Shown here: piece by piece, positions 1 through 8,434 of the stretch | Layout: each line of letters begins with the position of its first letter | How positions within the stretch are numbered: position 1 is the stretch's first letter | Assembly: GCF_005877005.1 (NCBI RefSeq) | Contig: NZ_SSNH01000001.1 | Span: 124,001 to 188,000 of the forward strand | Source: Sinomonas susongensis | Lineage (GTDB): Bacteria > Actinomycetota > Actinomycetes > Actinomycetales > Micrococcaceae | DNA length: 64,000 nt | Reading direction: 5' to 3' | Notes under the pieces: model-generated | What the model saw: only the letters and a program-made list of their open reading frames with translations | The model's database searches: none | What the model was told of the DNA's origin: nothing | Translations under genes and position numbers: made by a program

Positions 1-517
1 ACTCCTGCCACCCGTCCTCGGCCGGTTCGGCCCACACAGGCCGCCATTCCGGGCCGAGGACGGGTGCCTTCGTGTCGCCGTCGACTTCGAGGTCGAGGAG
101 CGTCACGACGGCGGTCTCCACGGCGCCGAGGGCGAGGGCCTGCTCGAACAGCTCGCCGCCCCCGATGAGCCAGATGCGCTCGCCGCCGGGCTCTGCGGCG
201 GCACGGGCGAGGGCGTCGGGGAGCGAATGGACGACGACGGCGCCCTCCGCCTCCCAGCCTTCCCGCCGGGTCACGACGACGTTCGTCCGGCCCTGGAACG
301 GCCGGTACCTGGGCGGGATCGAATCCCAGGTCCGGCGCCCCATGACGACGGGGTGGCCGCGCGTGAGCGAGGCGAAGTGCGCGAGGTCCTCCGGCACGTG
401 CCACGGCATCGTGCCATCCCGGCCGATGACCCCTCCCAGCGTCTGCGCCCATACGAGGCCGACGCCGCGCGTCCCGTTGGCGTCCTGCGGAGAGAAGCCG
501 TAGGTGTCAGGGCTCAT
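1..517 (-). CDS. folA: Dihydrofolate reductase, 3' end outside window
   Basis: Reduces dihydrofolate to tetrahydrofolate with NADPH in the cytosol, regenerating the cofactor that ThyA oxidises. The first 172 residues are visible, starting at the ATG complementary to 515-517. The substrate-binding segment MPWHVPEDLAHF carries the acidic active-site residue (Glu), followed by VVMGRRTWDSIP, the NADPH-binding stretch NVVVTRR and the late IGGGELFEQAL motif, all in the usual DHFR order. It begins 11 bp after the thyA stop, so the two are almost certainly one transcript and form the classical thymidylate cycle pair. The gene runs off the left edge, so total length and stop are unknown. Confidence 0.95.
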   Translation of the reverse strand, partial: MSPDTYGFSPQDANGTRGVGLVWAQTLGGVIGRDGTMPWHVPEDLAHFASLTRGHPVVMGRRTWDSIPPRYRPFQGRTNVVVTRREGWEAEGAVVVHSLPDALARAAAEPGGERIWLIGGGELFEQALALGAVETAVVTLLDLEVDGDTKAPVLGPEWRPVWAEPAEDGWQE

Positions 518-528
518 TCCGCCCTCCC

Positions 529-1362
529 TCATACCGACACGGGAGCTTTGATGGCGGGATGGTGGCGGTAGTCGACGAGCTCGAAGTCCTCGAAGCGGTA
601 GTCGAAGATGCTCTCGGGCTTCCGTGCGAGGCGAAGTCTCGGGTACGGATACGGCTCGCGGGAGAGCTGCTCGCGCACCTGCTCGAGATGGGTCTCGTAG
701 ATGTGGCAGTCCCCGCCCGTCCAGACGAAGTCCCCCACACCCAAGCCCAGCTGCTGAGCCATGAGGTGGGTCAGCAGCGCGTACGAGGCGATGTTGAACG
801 GCACGCCGAGGAACATGTCGGCGCTGCGCTGGTAGAGCTGGCACGAGAGCCGGCCCGGCTCGCCGTCGCGCCCCGGCTCGACATAGAACTGGAAGAACGC
901 GTGGCACGGCGGGAGCGCCATCTTCGAGATCTCGGCGACGTTCCACGCCGAGACGATATGCCGCCGGGAATCCGGATTGCTCCGCAGCGACTCCATGACC
1001 GCCGCGATCTGGTCGATGTGCTCGCCGTCCGGGGTCGGCCACGAGCGCCACTGGACGCCGTAGACGGGGCCGAGCTCGCCGTCGTCGTCGGCCCACTCGT
1101 CCCAGATGGTGACCCCCTGCTCCTGCAGCCAGCGCACGTTGGAGTCGCCTCGCAGGAACCACAGGAGCTCGACTGCGACGGACTTGAAGTGCACGCGCTT
1201 CGTGGTCACGAGCGGGAAGCCCTGAGCGAGGTCGAAGCGGATCTGGCGCCCGAATACGCTGCGCGTCCCCGTGCCTGTCCTGTCCGACTTGTGGGTTCCG
1301 TGCTCGAGCACATCCCGCAGGAGGTCCTCGTAGGGCGTGGCGATGCGGGTCGGGGTGGGCAT
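529..1362 (-). CDS. thyA: Thymidylate synthase
   Basis: Methylates dUMP to dTMP using 5,10-methylenetetrahydrofolate, producing the dihydrofolate that FolA recycles. At 277 aa it has the usual ThyA length. The nucleophile is Cys153 in ALPPCHAF, the folate/phosphate site [10 protein letters not shown] lies near residues 26-35, and the conserved [14 protein letters not shown] and DCHIYETH segments are present in order. A -10-like TAGGCT lies 6 nt before the ATG, so translation may start on a leaderless mRNA even though the gene lies 39 bp behind the NUDIX gene. folA follows 11 bp downstream. This is the folate-dependent ThyA, not the flavin-dependent ThyX. Confidence 0.97.
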   Translation of the reverse strand: MPTPTRIATPYEDLLRDVLEHGTHKSDRTGTGTRSVFGRQIRFDLAQGFPLVTTKRVHFKSVAVELLWFLRGDSNVRWLQEQGVTIWDEWADDDGELGPVYGVQWRSWPTPDGEHIDQIAAVMESLRSNPDSRRHIVSAWNVAEISKMALPPCHAFFQFYVEPGRDGEPGRLSCQLYQRSADMFLGVPFNIASYALLTHLMAQQLGLGVGDFVWTGGDCHIYETHLEQVREQLSREPYPYPRLRLARKPESIFDYRFEDFELVDYRHHPAIKAPVSV

Positions 1363-1368
1363 GGCTCA

Positions 1369-1374
1369 AGCCTA
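1369..1374 (-). promoter_or_regulatory. -10 box of leaderless thyA promoter
   Basis: On the minus strand the hexamer TAGGCT is followed by exactly six bases (TGAGCC) and then the thyA ATG. This places the expected transcription start at or next to the A of the start codon. No Shine-Dalgarno sequence is visible. The -35 region is weak by eye. Confidence 0.5.
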
Positions 1375-1401
1375 CCTAGGGTCGGCCGCGGTTGCGGAAG
1401 G

Positions 1402-2379
1402 TCAGTCCTCGAATGGCTTGACCTGCTCGACGGCGACGACCTGCGGCGTTCCCTCGACGGTCACGTGGAACACGAGCATCTCGCCGGCCGCGAGGTAGGG
1501 GTCCTCGGCGGGAAGTTCGCTCTCGATGCCCGGCTCGCACCGCTCTGCGAATGCCTTGATGAGGGTTGGGAGCACGGGCCGGTGAGTGCAGATGAGCCCG
1601 CTGGTCCGCCGGTCGAAGAGCTTCCCCACGATCGCGGCCGACTTCTCGGGCCGCCTCCTGTGCGCGGCCTCGGTGAGCTTCTCGTTGAGACGGACCTTCA
1701 CCGAGCCCTTGGAGGCTGCGATGTACGGCTGGACAGTGTCGACACAGCGCCGCCAGGGGCTCGTGACAACCCGCTTCGGCCGCCACACCGTGAGGAGCCG
1801 GGCGACGGCGGCTGCCTGCCGGACGCCGGAGGCTGCCAGGGTCCGGTCGCCCTCGGCCTTGGTCCACGAACCGCGGGGCTTCGCCTTCGCGTGCCGCAGC
1901 AGGATGAGGGGGATCGTGTCGAGCTCTCCGCGCCGGTGGCACTCTGCGAGCCAGCGCAGGGGCAGGACGTCGGTCGGGTTCGTGAGCAGGGCCGCAGCCT
2001 CCTCGACCCCGCACCAGTGCACCGAATCGACCTCGCTGCCGTCAGGGCGGACGGCGGCGCCCGGCGGCACCTTGACCGCCCAGTAGTGCACGACCTTGAG
2101 CCCGGCGGCGACGTGGTAGCTCGTCGCGGGGAGCGGGACGCCGAACGGCTCCCCGAGGCCAATCTCCTCGCGCACTTCACGGGCCGCGCACTCGGGCATG
2201 GTCTCCCCGCGGTCCTGCTTCCCCTTCGGCCAGGACCAGTCGTCGTAGCGGGGCCGGTGGATCAGGAGCACCTCGAGTTCCCCGGAGCGGATGCGCCAGG
2301 GGAGGCCGCCCGCCGCGTAGACCGCGACTGGCTCGCCGAGGACGTCGTCCTCCTCGGCAGTGCGCGGTTGATCCGCCAT
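1402..2379 (-). CDS. mutT1: NUDIX hydrolase / histidine phosphatase fusion (MutT1-like)
   Basis: A 325-aa two-domain protein. The N-terminal NUDIX domain has a complete box at about residues 53-75 (G-x5-E-x7-REVREE-x-GL). The C-terminal domain is a histidine phosphatase with the RHA catalytic motif at 162-164. This architecture is that of mycobacterial MutT1, which hydrolyses 8-oxo-(d)GTP and diadenosine polyphosphates; that function is inferred from the family. It sits directly behind ppk: a GTG at 2385 would overlap the ppk stop, while the ATG at 2379 lies just after it, so translational coupling is likely. ppk and mutT1 are also neighbours in mycobacteria. I chose the ATG; the GTG would add two residues. 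Confidence 0.88.
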   Translation of the reverse strand: MADQPRTAEEDDVLGEPVAVYAAGGLPWRIRSGELEVLLIHRPRYDDWSWPKGKQDRGETMPECAAREVREEIGLGEPFGVPLPATSYHVAAGLKVVHYWAVKVPPGAAVRPDGSEVDSVHWCGVEEAAALLTNPTDVLPLRWLAECHRRGELDTIPLILLRHAKAKPRGSWTKAEGDRTLAASGVRQAAAVARLLTVWRPKRVVTSPWRRCVDTVQPYIAASKGSVKVRLNEKLTEAAHRRRPEKSAAIVGKLFDRRTSGLICTHRPVLPTLIKAFAERCEPGIESELPAEDPYLAAGEMLVFHVTVEGTPQVVAVEQVKPFED

Positions 2380-2381
2380 GG

Positions 2382-4676
2382 TCACCGCAGGGACGAGGAC
2401 CGCTGGCGGGCGCGGGACGCGAGCAGCCAGGACTGGATGTCCTGGAGGGAGCGGCCCTCCGCATCGACGTGGTGGCGCGTCCACGTGCCGGTCTGGTCGA
2501 GGTGCCAGCTCGACGTGCCGTCGTCGAGGTAGCGGTCCAGGAGGGAGATGAGGTCGTTGATGTCCTCTCGGTTCCGAAGCTGGACGAGCGCCTCGACGCG
2601 GCGGTCCAGGTTGCGGTGCATCATGTCGGCCGAGCCGATGTACACGACGGGGCTGCCACCGTTCGCGAACCCGAACACCCGCGAGTGCTCGAGGAAACGG
2701 CCGAGGATCGAGCGGACCTTGATGTTCTCGCTCAGGCCGGGCACGCCGGGCCTGAGCGAACAGATGCCGCGGACGATGATGTCGACCTTGACGCCCGCCT
2801 GGGAGGCACGGTAGAGCGAGTCGATGATGGCCTCGTCGACCATGGAGTTGACCTTGATGACCACTCGCGCCCGGAGCCCCGCGCGGGCGTTCTTGATCTC
2901 GGTCTCGATGCGGTCGATGAGGCCCGAGCGCACGGAGCGAGGGGCGACGAGGAGGCGCTTGAACGTGGACTTCGGCGCGTAGCCCGAGAGCTGGTTGAAG
3001 AGTTTCGAAAGGTCCTCGCCGACCTGCTCGTCGCACGTGAGGAGCCCGAGGTCCTCGTAGTAGCGCGCGGTCCGAGGGTGGTAGTTGCCGGTGCCGATGT
3101 GGCAGTAGCGGCGCAGCCCGTCGTTCTCCTGCCGTACGACGAGCGAGAGCTTGCAGTGCGTCTTGAGGCCGACGATGCCGTACACCACGTGTACGCCGGC
3201 CTGCTCGAGCTTCCGTGCCCATGAGATGTTCGCCTGCTCGTCGAAGCGGGCCTTGATCTCGACGAGGGCGAGCACCTGCTTGCCCGCTTCGGCGGCGTCG
3301 ATGAGGGCGTCGACGATCGGCGAGTCGCCGGAGGTGCGGTACAGGGTCTGCTTGATGGCCTGGACCTTGGGATCCGAAGCCGCCTGCTCGAGGAATGCCT
3401 GGACCGAGGTCGAGAACGAATCGTAGGGGTGGTGCAGGAGGATGTCCCTGCGCCGCATCGCGGCGAAGACGTTCGCGGCCTTCGCGGTCTCGGACTCGTT
3501 GAGGAAGCGGGAGGTGTGGGCGAGCTGCTTCGGGTAGTGGAGGTCAGGCCGGTCGATGGCGCTGATGACCGCGAGTCCCCGCAGGTCGAGCGGCCCCGGG
3601 AGCGAGTACACCTCGGCCTCGTCGACGCCGAGCTCCCGCACGAGCAGCGCCCGGATGTTCGGGTTGATGTCCGTGGTGACCTCGAGGCGGACGGGCGGCC
3701 CGAACCGCCGGCGCAGGAGTTCTTTCTCGAGCGCCTGGAGGAGGTTCTCGGCGTCGTCCTCCTCGACCTCGAGGTCCTCGTTGCGCGTCACACGGAACGT
3801 GTGGTGCTCGACGACCTCCATGCCCGGGAAGAGCTGGTCGAGGTGCACGGAGATGAGGTCCTCGAGCGGGATGAAGCGTGCGAGCCGCCCCGCGACGGTG
3901 CCGGCGCGCGGACCGTCGACGGAGATGAGCCGCGGAAGCTGGTCCGGCACCTTGAGGCGGGCGAAGAGGTCCTTGTCGCTCACCGGGTTCCGCACGACGA
4001 CTGCGAGGTTGAGCGAGAGCCCGGAGATGTAGGGGAACGGGTGCGCCGGATCGACGGCAAGCGGCGTCAGGATGGGGAAGACCTGCTCCGAGAAGAGCGT
4101 GCTGAGCCGCTCGTGCTCGGCATCGCCCAGCTCGTCCCACGTGACGAGCTGGATGCCGGCCTCCGAGAGGGCGGGCCGGATCTGCTCGTCGAAGACCCGG
4201 CAGTGCCGCTCCTGGAGCTCGTGGGCCGCAACTGAGATCTGGTCGAGGACCTCGTGCGGGCTGAGGCCCGACGCGGACGGTACGGCGAGGCCCGCGGCGA
4301 TGCGGCGCTTGAGGCCCGCGACTCGGACCATGAAGAACTCGTCGAGGTTCGAGGCGAAGATCGAGAGGAAGTTCACGCGTTCGAGCAGGAACAGCTCGGG
4401 GTCCTCTGCGAGCTCGAGGACGCGCGCGTTGAACGCAAGCCAGCTCAGCTCCCGGTCCAGGAAGCGGTCCGGCCCGATCTCCCCGGAGGGGGAAGGGCTC
4501 GGCAGGAACTGGGGGATATCGATCCGGTCCTCGGTGGCCCGGGAGGCGGGCACCTCCGAAGATCCGAAGACGGGCGAGGTCCCGTTGGGCCGTATGGCGG
4601 TCCGCGTGGTCCCGGCGGCGAGTTCAGGGTCCTGCGGAGCCAGTGCTGCAGGGCTCTCGTTCTGGGCTTCGGTCAC
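2382..4676 (-). CDS. ppk: Polyphosphate kinase 1
   Basis: Reversibly polymerises the gamma-phosphate of ATP into inorganic polyphosphate. The product is about 764 aa, a normal PPK1 length with a roughly 70-residue Ala/Pro/Ser-rich N-terminal extension before [17 protein letters not shown]. The N-terminal recognition site [18 protein letters not shown] and two phospholipase-D-like motifs are visible: KTHCKLSL, holding the phosphorylated His, and [14 protein letters not shown] with the second His; [19 protein letters not shown] lies between. The start is a GTG with GGAGG four bases upstream; the open frame continues further 5' but that stretch does not look coding. The stop is next to the MutT1 start, so the two are one operon. 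Confidence 0.95.
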   Translation of the reverse strand: MTEAQNESPAALAPQDPELAAGTTRTAIRPNGTSPVFGSSEVPASRATEDRIDIPQFLPSPSPSGEIGPDRFLDRELSWLAFNARVLELAEDPELFLLERVNFLSIFASNLDEFFMVRVAGLKRRIAAGLAVPSASGLSPHEVLDQISVAAHELQERHCRVFDEQIRPALSEAGIQLVTWDELGDAEHERLSTLFSEQVFPILTPLAVDPAHPFPYISGLSLNLAVVVRNPVSDKDLFARLKVPDQLPRLISVDGPRAGTVAGRLARFIPLEDLISVHLDQLFPGMEVVEHHTFRVTRNEDLEVEEDDAENLLQALEKELLRRRFGPPVRLEVTTDINPNIRALLVRELGVDEAEVYSLPGPLDLRGLAVISAIDRPDLHYPKQLAHTSRFLNESETAKAANVFAAMRRRDILLHHPYDSFSTSVQAFLEQAASDPKVQAIKQTLYRTSGDSPIVDALIDAAEAGKQVLALVEIKARFDEQANISWARKLEQAGVHVVYGIVGLKTHCKLSLVVRQENDGLRRYCHIGTGNYHPRTARYYEDLGLLTCDEQVGEDLSKLFNQLSGYAPKSTFKRLLVAPRSVRSGLIDRIETEIKNARAGLRARVVIKVNSMVDEAIIDSLYRASQAGVKVDIIVRGICSLRPGVPGLSENIKVRSILGRFLEHSRVFGFANGGSPVVYIGSADMMHRNLDRRVEALVQLRNREDINDLISLLDRYLDDGTSSWHLDQTGTWTRHHVDAEGRSLQDIQSWLLASRARQRSSSLR

Positions 4677-4764
4677 TGTTCCTCCGCAGGAGCTCTCGTG
4701 TCGTCCGGGGACCAGCCTACAAGGGCCCCCGCCGGATAGAACCTGTGATGTCGGTTCCTTTGGC

Positions 4765-5748
4765 TCACTTTGCGGCCGGCCCAGCCGGCCCGTAGAGCAC
4801 GTCCTTGTCCCAGAGCGTGAAGCCGAGCTTGCGGTACAGGGCAACGGCGGCCGCGTTGTCGGCGTCCGTGTACAGCATGATCGTCTTGAGACCCTTCGCG
4901 TGAAGGTAGTCGATGCCCGTCCGCGTCAGGGCCAGCCCTAGGCCGCGGCCCTGCGCGGACGGGTCGACGCCGACGGCGTAGACCTCGCCGATCGCCTTGT
5001 GCTCGCCGTGGGCGGGATGCGCCTTCGTCCAGTGGAAGCCCAAGATGCGGTCGTCGCCGTCGACCGCGAGGAAGAACCCCGCCGGATCGAACCAGGGCTC
5101 GCCCATGCGGGCCTCGAGGTCGCTCCGCCGGAGCGCCCCCTGCTCGGGGTGATGCGCGAAGGCGGCCCGGTTCGCATCGAGCCAGGCGTCCTCGTCCTGC
5201 CCCGGCACGAAGTTCCTGATCCTGACGCCCTCGGGAAGGACCGGGGTCGGCCCCTCGGCGTGATGGACGAGGACCATCCGCCACAGTTCGCGCAGCGGGA
5301 CGTACCCGTACAGCGCGGCCAGTTCCGCAGCCGCCTCGTGATTGCCATGCGACCACGCGGTCAGCCCATCCTGGCCCGCGGATCCCCGCAGCTCACGGAT
5401 CGCCTCGACGAGCCGAACGCCGACGCCCTGATTGCGGTAGTTCGGGTGGACGGCGAGCTCCACGACGCCCGAGCCGTCAGGCTGGAACGCGATGGCGGCC
5501 ACCCCGGCGAGGTCCTGGGGTGCCACGGCTTCCGAGCTGTCGTCGAGCGCATGCACGGCGAGCGTCACGATCTCCTCCGACCTCGTCTCGGGCGACCGCA
5601 TGAGCACAGTGGTCTGCTCGGAGAGCGACGGGGTGCCGTCCGAATCCTGGGCGGCGGCAAGGAGTGCCTCGATCTCGCTCCACAGGGCTCGGGGGACGCG
5701 TCCCTCGACGACGGTGGCGGGCCAGTCCTGGGGATATGCGCTCGTCAT
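4765..5748 (-). CDS. mshD: Mycothiol synthase (tandem GNAT)
   Basis: Acetylates Cys-GlcN-Ins with acetyl-CoA, the last step of mycothiol synthesis, the major actinobacterial thiol. At 327 aa it has two GNAT domains. The N-terminal one carries [19 protein letters not shown] (about residues 94-112) and the C-terminal, catalytically important one carries [19 protein letters not shown] followed by the cofactor-adjacent [19 protein letters not shown]. The placement beside glnR is the arrangement I know from mycobacteria, which supports the call. A TAGCCT hexamer 6 nt before the ATG suggests a leaderless transcript. Transcription is independent of glnR because the latter's terminator intervenes. 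Confidence 0.93.
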   Translation of the reverse strand: MTSAYPQDWPATVVEGRVPRALWSEIEALLAAAQDSDGTPSLSEQTTVLMRSPETRSEEIVTLAVHALDDSSEAVAPQDLAGVAAIAFQPDGSGVVELAVHPNYRNQGVGVRLVEAIRELRGSAGQDGLTAWSHGNHEAAAELAALYGYVPLRELWRMVLVHHAEGPTPVLPEGVRIRNFVPGQDEDAWLDANRAAFAHHPEQGALRRSDLEARMGEPWFDPAGFFLAVDGDDRILGFHWTKAHPAHGEHKAIGEVYAVGVDPSAQGRGLGLALTRTGIDYLHAKGLKTIMLYTDADNAAAVALYRKLGFTLWDKDVLYGPAGPAAK

Positions 5749-5754
5749 GCAGCA

Positions 5755-5760
5755 AGGCTA
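5755..5760 (-). promoter_or_regulatory. -10 box of leaderless mshD promoter
   Basis: Minus-strand TAGCCT is followed by six bases and the mshD ATG, matching the TANNNT-N6-ATG arrangement seen at thyA, the 37-aa peptide gene and the aldo/keto reductase. An 8-bp inverted repeat (GGGAGCGA at 5771-5778 and its complement at 5793-5800) lies in the upstream region and could be an operator. Confidence 0.45.
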
Positions 5761-5786
5761 GCGAATGCGGGGGAGCGATGGGCGGT

Positions 5787-5816
5787 TTGGCGTCGCTCCC
5801 CGCGTCTGTGTAGAGT
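5787..5816 (+). promoter_or_regulatory. Promoter of candidate small RNA
   Basis: TTGGCG at 5787-5792 and TAGAGT at 5811-5816 are separated by 18 bp. The same -35 hexamer with a 17-bp spacer and TAGTCT precedes the L10 leader in this window, so the element fits the local housekeeping consensus. Its only downstream content before a strong terminator is the structured segment described next. If transcription starts about 7 nt after the -10, the RNA would begin near 5823. Confidence 0.45.
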
Positions 5817-5939
5817 GGAGGCTCGCCGCTGAAGAGCGGCGCCGGGGGGATCCACCAGTGGGGTGGCCGCGATACGTTCGACCCGTATGTCCTCCACTTC
5901 ATGCAAGAGGCCCCGCACCATCGGTGCGGGGCCTCTTGC
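5814..5939 (+). ncRNA. Candidate structured small RNA with tRNA T-arm-like hairpin
   Basis: No protein is apparent, but the plus strand holds a dense series of helices. An 8-bp closing helix (5814-5821 with 5891-5898) encloses a 7-bp hairpin at 5824-5841 with loop GAAG, a 5-bp hairpin at 5852-5866, and a 5-bp hairpin at 5872-5888 whose 7-nt loop is TTCGACC between G and C, exactly a tRNA T-arm. A 17-bp perfect terminator hairpin follows. No anticodon arm can be drawn, so it is not an ordinary tRNA; a degenerate tRNA (tRNA-Sec also has an 8-bp acceptor stem and a 4-nt D loop) or an independent regulatory RNA are the alternatives. The promoter and the closing helix overlap, so the 5' end is uncertain. 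Confidence 0.45.
5903..5939. terminator. 17-bp perfect hairpin, bidirectional terminator
   Basis: Bases 5903-5919 pair perfectly with 5923-5939 across a 3-nt loop. It lies 11 bp past the glnR stop on the minus strand and at the end of the candidate small RNA on the plus strand, so it probably ends both transcripts. The T-tract is short on both sides. Confidence 0.75.
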
Positions 5940-5950
5940 GACGAAACGTC

Positions 5951-6646
5951 CTAGGCGTCGCTCAGCTCGTCCTCGCTCAGCCGGGTGAGCGTGAGCCGGT
6001 ACCCCACGTTGCGGACCGTGCCGATCAGGCCCTCGTGGTCTGGCCCGAGCTTGGCCCGGAGGCGCCGGACGTGCACATCGACCGTTCGCGTGCCGCCGTA
6101 GTAGTCGTACCCCCACACCTCGGTGAGGAGCTGCTGGCGCGTGAAGACGCGTCCCGGATGCTGCGCTAGGTACTTGAGGAGCTCGAACTCCTTGAACGTC
6201 AGGTTGAGGGCCTCCCCGTTAACCCGGGCAGTGTAGCTCGCCTCGTCGATGACGACGCCGGCCGCCCGGATCTCGGTCTCGGGCTCCTCGGCCTTTGCGG
6301 AGCGGGTCATGGCGAGGCGGATGCGTGCTTCGATCTCGGCCGGCCCCGCCGATTCGAGGACGATGTCGTCCACGGCCCACGCAGACGAGACGGCGGCCAT
6401 GCCGCCTTCCGTGAGGATCAGGAGGAGCGGGGCGCTCAGGCCCGTGGCCTTGAGGAGCTGGGTGAGCGAACGCGCGCCGACAAGGTCCTTCCTCGCGTCG
6501 AGGAAGACGACGTCGGCGGGGTCTGCGTCGAGCAGGGCGGTAGGTTCGGCGGGGAGGATGTGCACCTGATGGTTCAGGAGTTCGAGAGCAGGGAGGACCT
6601 CGACCGAAGAGCCGCGGCTGTTGGTCAGCAGCAGGATGTGCGACAT
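5951..6646 (-). CDS. glnR: GlnR-type OmpR-family response regulator
   Basis: Orphan OmpR-family transcription factor of 231 aa. In actinomycetes GlnR controls nitrogen-assimilation genes. The N-terminal receiver-like domain reads [21 protein letters not shown] and keeps the Asp of [10 protein letters not shown] but lacks a full canonical acidic pocket, as is typical of GlnR. The winged-helix domain is well conserved ([20 protein letters not shown], then [18 protein letters not shown]). No cognate kinase is adjacent, and the mshD neighbour is the one seen in mycobacteria. The start has a GGAGGA-like ribosome site just upstream (minus-strand GGGAGGAACC before the ATG). Confidence 0.88.
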   Translation of the reverse strand: MSHILLLTNSRGSSVEVLPALELLNHQVHILPAEPTALLDADPADVVFLDARKDLVGARSLTQLLKATGLSAPLLLILTEGGMAAVSSAWAVDDIVLESAGPAEIEARIRLAMTRSAKAEEPETEIRAAGVVIDEASYTARVNGEALNLTFKEFELLKYLAQHPGRVFTRQQLLTEVWGYDYYGGTRTVDVHVRRLRAKLGPDHEGLIGTVRNVGYRLTLTRLSEDELSDA

Positions 6647-6735
6647 GGTTCCTCCCGAAAAGCAGGCTGCACAGCGTCGGGCAGGTCGTTCCTATTTGGA
6701 CGAGTATACGTGGAGGGCTATGGAAGGATGGCAGT

Positions 6736-7482
6736 GTGAAGACGTGGATCGGCGGCGCGACGGCGGCGGGCATCGGCGTGGTGGGCACGCTTGCGCTCGT
6801 CGTGTCGAGCCTCGCCGGCCCTTTCGCCCAGGCGGCGGTGGCCGTCGTGCTCTCCGCGGGCGCGGGCCTCGGGTGGCCCTTCTTCCTCGGCATCCCGGCC
6901 AAGCGGACCAACGGCACCATCCTCGCGCTCGCGGGCGCCGCCTCCGGGATTGCAGCCGCGGCAGTCAGCGGCCCCGAATACCTCTACTGGACACCCAGCA
7001 TCATCGCGGTGGGATTCATGGCCATCGTCCTCGTCCAGCTGATCCGCGGGACGGGGCAGTCCCACCGGCTCGAGTCGACGCTCGGGGCGAGCTCCGGCGT
7101 CCTCCTCTGCGCCCTCGGCGCCGGCTGGATCGCGACCGCCCGGCTCACCGGCATGGGCTCGATGCTCCTCGTCGCGGGCATCAGCACCGCCGTGGCACTC
7201 CTCGTCGGCGCGATCAACTGGCCGGACACGATCGTCGCGCCCTTCGCGATCGTCTTCGCGGGGCTCGCGGCGCCCCTCGCAGCACTCGTGCTCACGGGCG
7301 TGACCGTGATCCCGGCCACGATCGCAGGCGTCCTCATCGGCGCCGTGCTTGCGGCCGTGCGTCGCCTCAACCGCACGCGTCTGCGGCCCATGCCCAGGGC
7401 GGGCCTCGTCGCGCTCGCCCTCGGACCGGTGCTCGCCGTGGGTTCGCTGGCCTACTTCATCGACAAGCTCCTCATCTACTGA
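6736..7482 (+). CDS. Polytopic membrane protein, function unknown
   Basis: A 248-aa very hydrophobic protein with about eight predicted membrane spans, beginning MKTWIGGATAAGIGVVGTLA and ending at a short LLIY tail. Loops are short, with a basic loop RRLNRTRLRPMPRAG before the last span, which suggests the inside face. I recognise no transporter signature or catalytic motif. The GTG start at 6736 has GGAAGGA 7 nt upstream. It is divergent from glnR across an 89-bp gap, so a GlnR or shared control region is possible but not shown. A terminator hairpin includes its stop codon. Confidence 0.75.
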   Translation: MKTWIGGATAAGIGVVGTLALVVSSLAGPFAQAAVAVVLSAGAGLGWPFFLGIPAKRTNGTILALAGAASGIAAAAVSGPEYLYWTPSIIAVGFMAIVLVQLIRGTGQSHRLESTLGASSGVLLCALGAGWIATARLTGMGSMLLVAGISTAVALLVGAINWPDTIVAPFAIVFAGLAAPLAALVLTGVTVIPATIAGVLIGAVLAAVRRLNRTRLRPMPRAGLVALALGPVLAVGSLAYFIDKLLIY

Positions 7483-7512
7483 CCGCCCCCTCCTGGCCGG
7501 CGGTCACTTTTG
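7480..7512 (+). terminator. Terminator overlapping the stop of the membrane protein
   Basis: TGACCGCC (7480-7487, containing the stop codon) pairs with GGCGGTCA (7499-7506) and is followed by CTTTTG. Confidence 0.65.
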
Positions 7513-7586
7513 ACCCTCCCGCCCGGCTGTCATGGCCTCACCGTGATGCTGGACCGTCATGCGAAAGGGTGGTCGGGAGGACGGGT

Positions 7587-7592
7587 TACGAT
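7587..7592 (+). promoter_or_regulatory. -10 box of leaderless small-peptide promoter
   Basis: TACGAT is followed by GGCGCT and then the ATG of the 37-aa peptide at 7599, the same TANNNT-N6-ATG spacing as at thyA, mshD and the aldo/keto reductase. Confidence 0.5.
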
Positions 7593-7598
7593 GGCGCT

Positions 7599-7712
7599 AT
7601 GTCTGTTCTTGCCTGGGAAATCCTCTTCCTCGTCCTCCTCGTGATCGCCGGCATCTCGATGGCCTGGTTCGCCGTGTACGCGATCCTCGGCCTGTTCCGC
7701 GGCCAGCGCTGA
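7599..7712 (+). CDS. 37-aa single-span membrane peptide
   Basis: A short gene beginning MSVLAWEILFLVLLVIAG and ending in FRGQR. It is one long hydrophobic helix with an acidic residue near the N-terminus and a basic C-terminal tail, so an N-out or N-in single-pass topology with the basic tail cytoplasmic is likely. There is no Shine-Dalgarno; instead a -10-like TACGAT lies 6 nt before the ATG, supporting leaderless expression. The next gene starts 17 bp downstream, so they may be cotranscribed. I do not recognise a family. The alternative that this is non-coding is less likely given the clean helix and the promoter spacing. Confidence 0.6.
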   Translation: MSVLAWEILFLVLLVIAGISMAWFAVYAILGLFRGQR

Positions 7713-7729
7713 CCTTCGCGGAGCCCACT

Positions 7730-8359
7730 GTGCCCATGGAGATCCCCACCGGACTCACCCCCGAGCTCGTCCCGCTGTCGTGGCTCATCGGGGAGTGGGA
7801 GGGCCGCGGGCGTCTCGGGGCGGGGGAGGCGGGCGACGAGCACTTCGGGCAGCACGTCACTTTCGCGCAGCACGGCTTCCCCTACCTCGAGTACACCGCC
7901 GAGAGCTGGCTCTGCGACGAGAGCGGCGCAAAGCTGCGCCCGCTCTCTGTCGAGACCGGCTACTGGCAGCTGGACCGCCCGCTGCAGGACGCGGACGGCG
8001 GCCCGGGCCTGACGCCTGCCGACATCGTGCCGGCCTACAAGTCCGCCGAGGAGGTCGAACGCCTCCGCAACTCCGACGGGGGCTTCGACATCGCCGTCAC
8101 GATCCTCCACCCAGGAGGCATCGCGGAGCTGTACTACGGCCAGATCAAGGGCCCCCAGATCCACCTCAGCACAGACGCCGTCATGCGGGGGGCGCACAGC
8201 CACGACTACTCCGCCGCAACGCGGATCTTCGGGCTCGTGAACGGGGACCTGTTCTGGCGTTGGGACGTCGCCTCCGGCGGCTCGCCCCTCGCCCCGCACG
8301 CCTCCGCCATCCTGAGCCGCGTCGCGCCGCCCGAAACGCCGCGCCAGCGGGCGGAATGA
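7730..8359 (+). CDS. FABP-like / nitrobindin heme-binding protein
   Basis: A 209-aa beta-barrel protein of the nitrobindin / THAP4-like family, related to the fatty-acid-binding-protein-like proteins of mycobacteria. The family signature is near the N-terminus (WLIGEWEGRGRLG, the GxWxGxG motif), and a C-terminal His in LAPHASAILSR matches the proximal heme ligand of nitrobindins. Members bind ferric heme b and isomerise peroxynitrite or bind NO; that activity is inferred. I chose GTG at 7730 because GGAG lies 6 nt upstream; ATG at 7736 is an alternative two codons later. It is followed by a YgfZ-like gene; in mycobacteria I recall similar proteins near glnR and mshD. Confidence 0.8.
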   Translation: MPMEIPTGLTPELVPLSWLIGEWEGRGRLGAGEAGDEHFGQHVTFAQHGFPYLEYTAESWLCDESGAKLRPLSVETGYWQLDRPLQDADGGPGLTPADIVPAYKSAEEVERLRNSDGGFDIAVTILHPGGIAELYYGQIKGPQIHLSTDAVMRGAHSHDYSAATRIFGLVNGDLFWRWDVASGGSPLAPHASAILSRVAPPETPRQRAE

Positions 8360-8434
8360 CCGGCCCACTGGGCCCGGTGCGAGATTTTCCCGCCGCGGCG
8401 GACTGAATCGGGACGTCTGGACGTTGTCACTGTC

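Noticed and set aside
1402-3222. One 606-aa protein spanning the NUDIX gene and the frame behind it
   Set aside because: The upstream half is a shifted frame over ppk with Arg/Pro-rich noise; the NUDIX domain begins at the ATG at 2379.
5814-5898. A functional tRNA, possibly selenocysteine tRNA
   Set aside because: Although the T-arm and acceptor-like helix fit, no anticodon stem-loop with a proper 7-nt loop can be drawn and no TCA anticodon is present.
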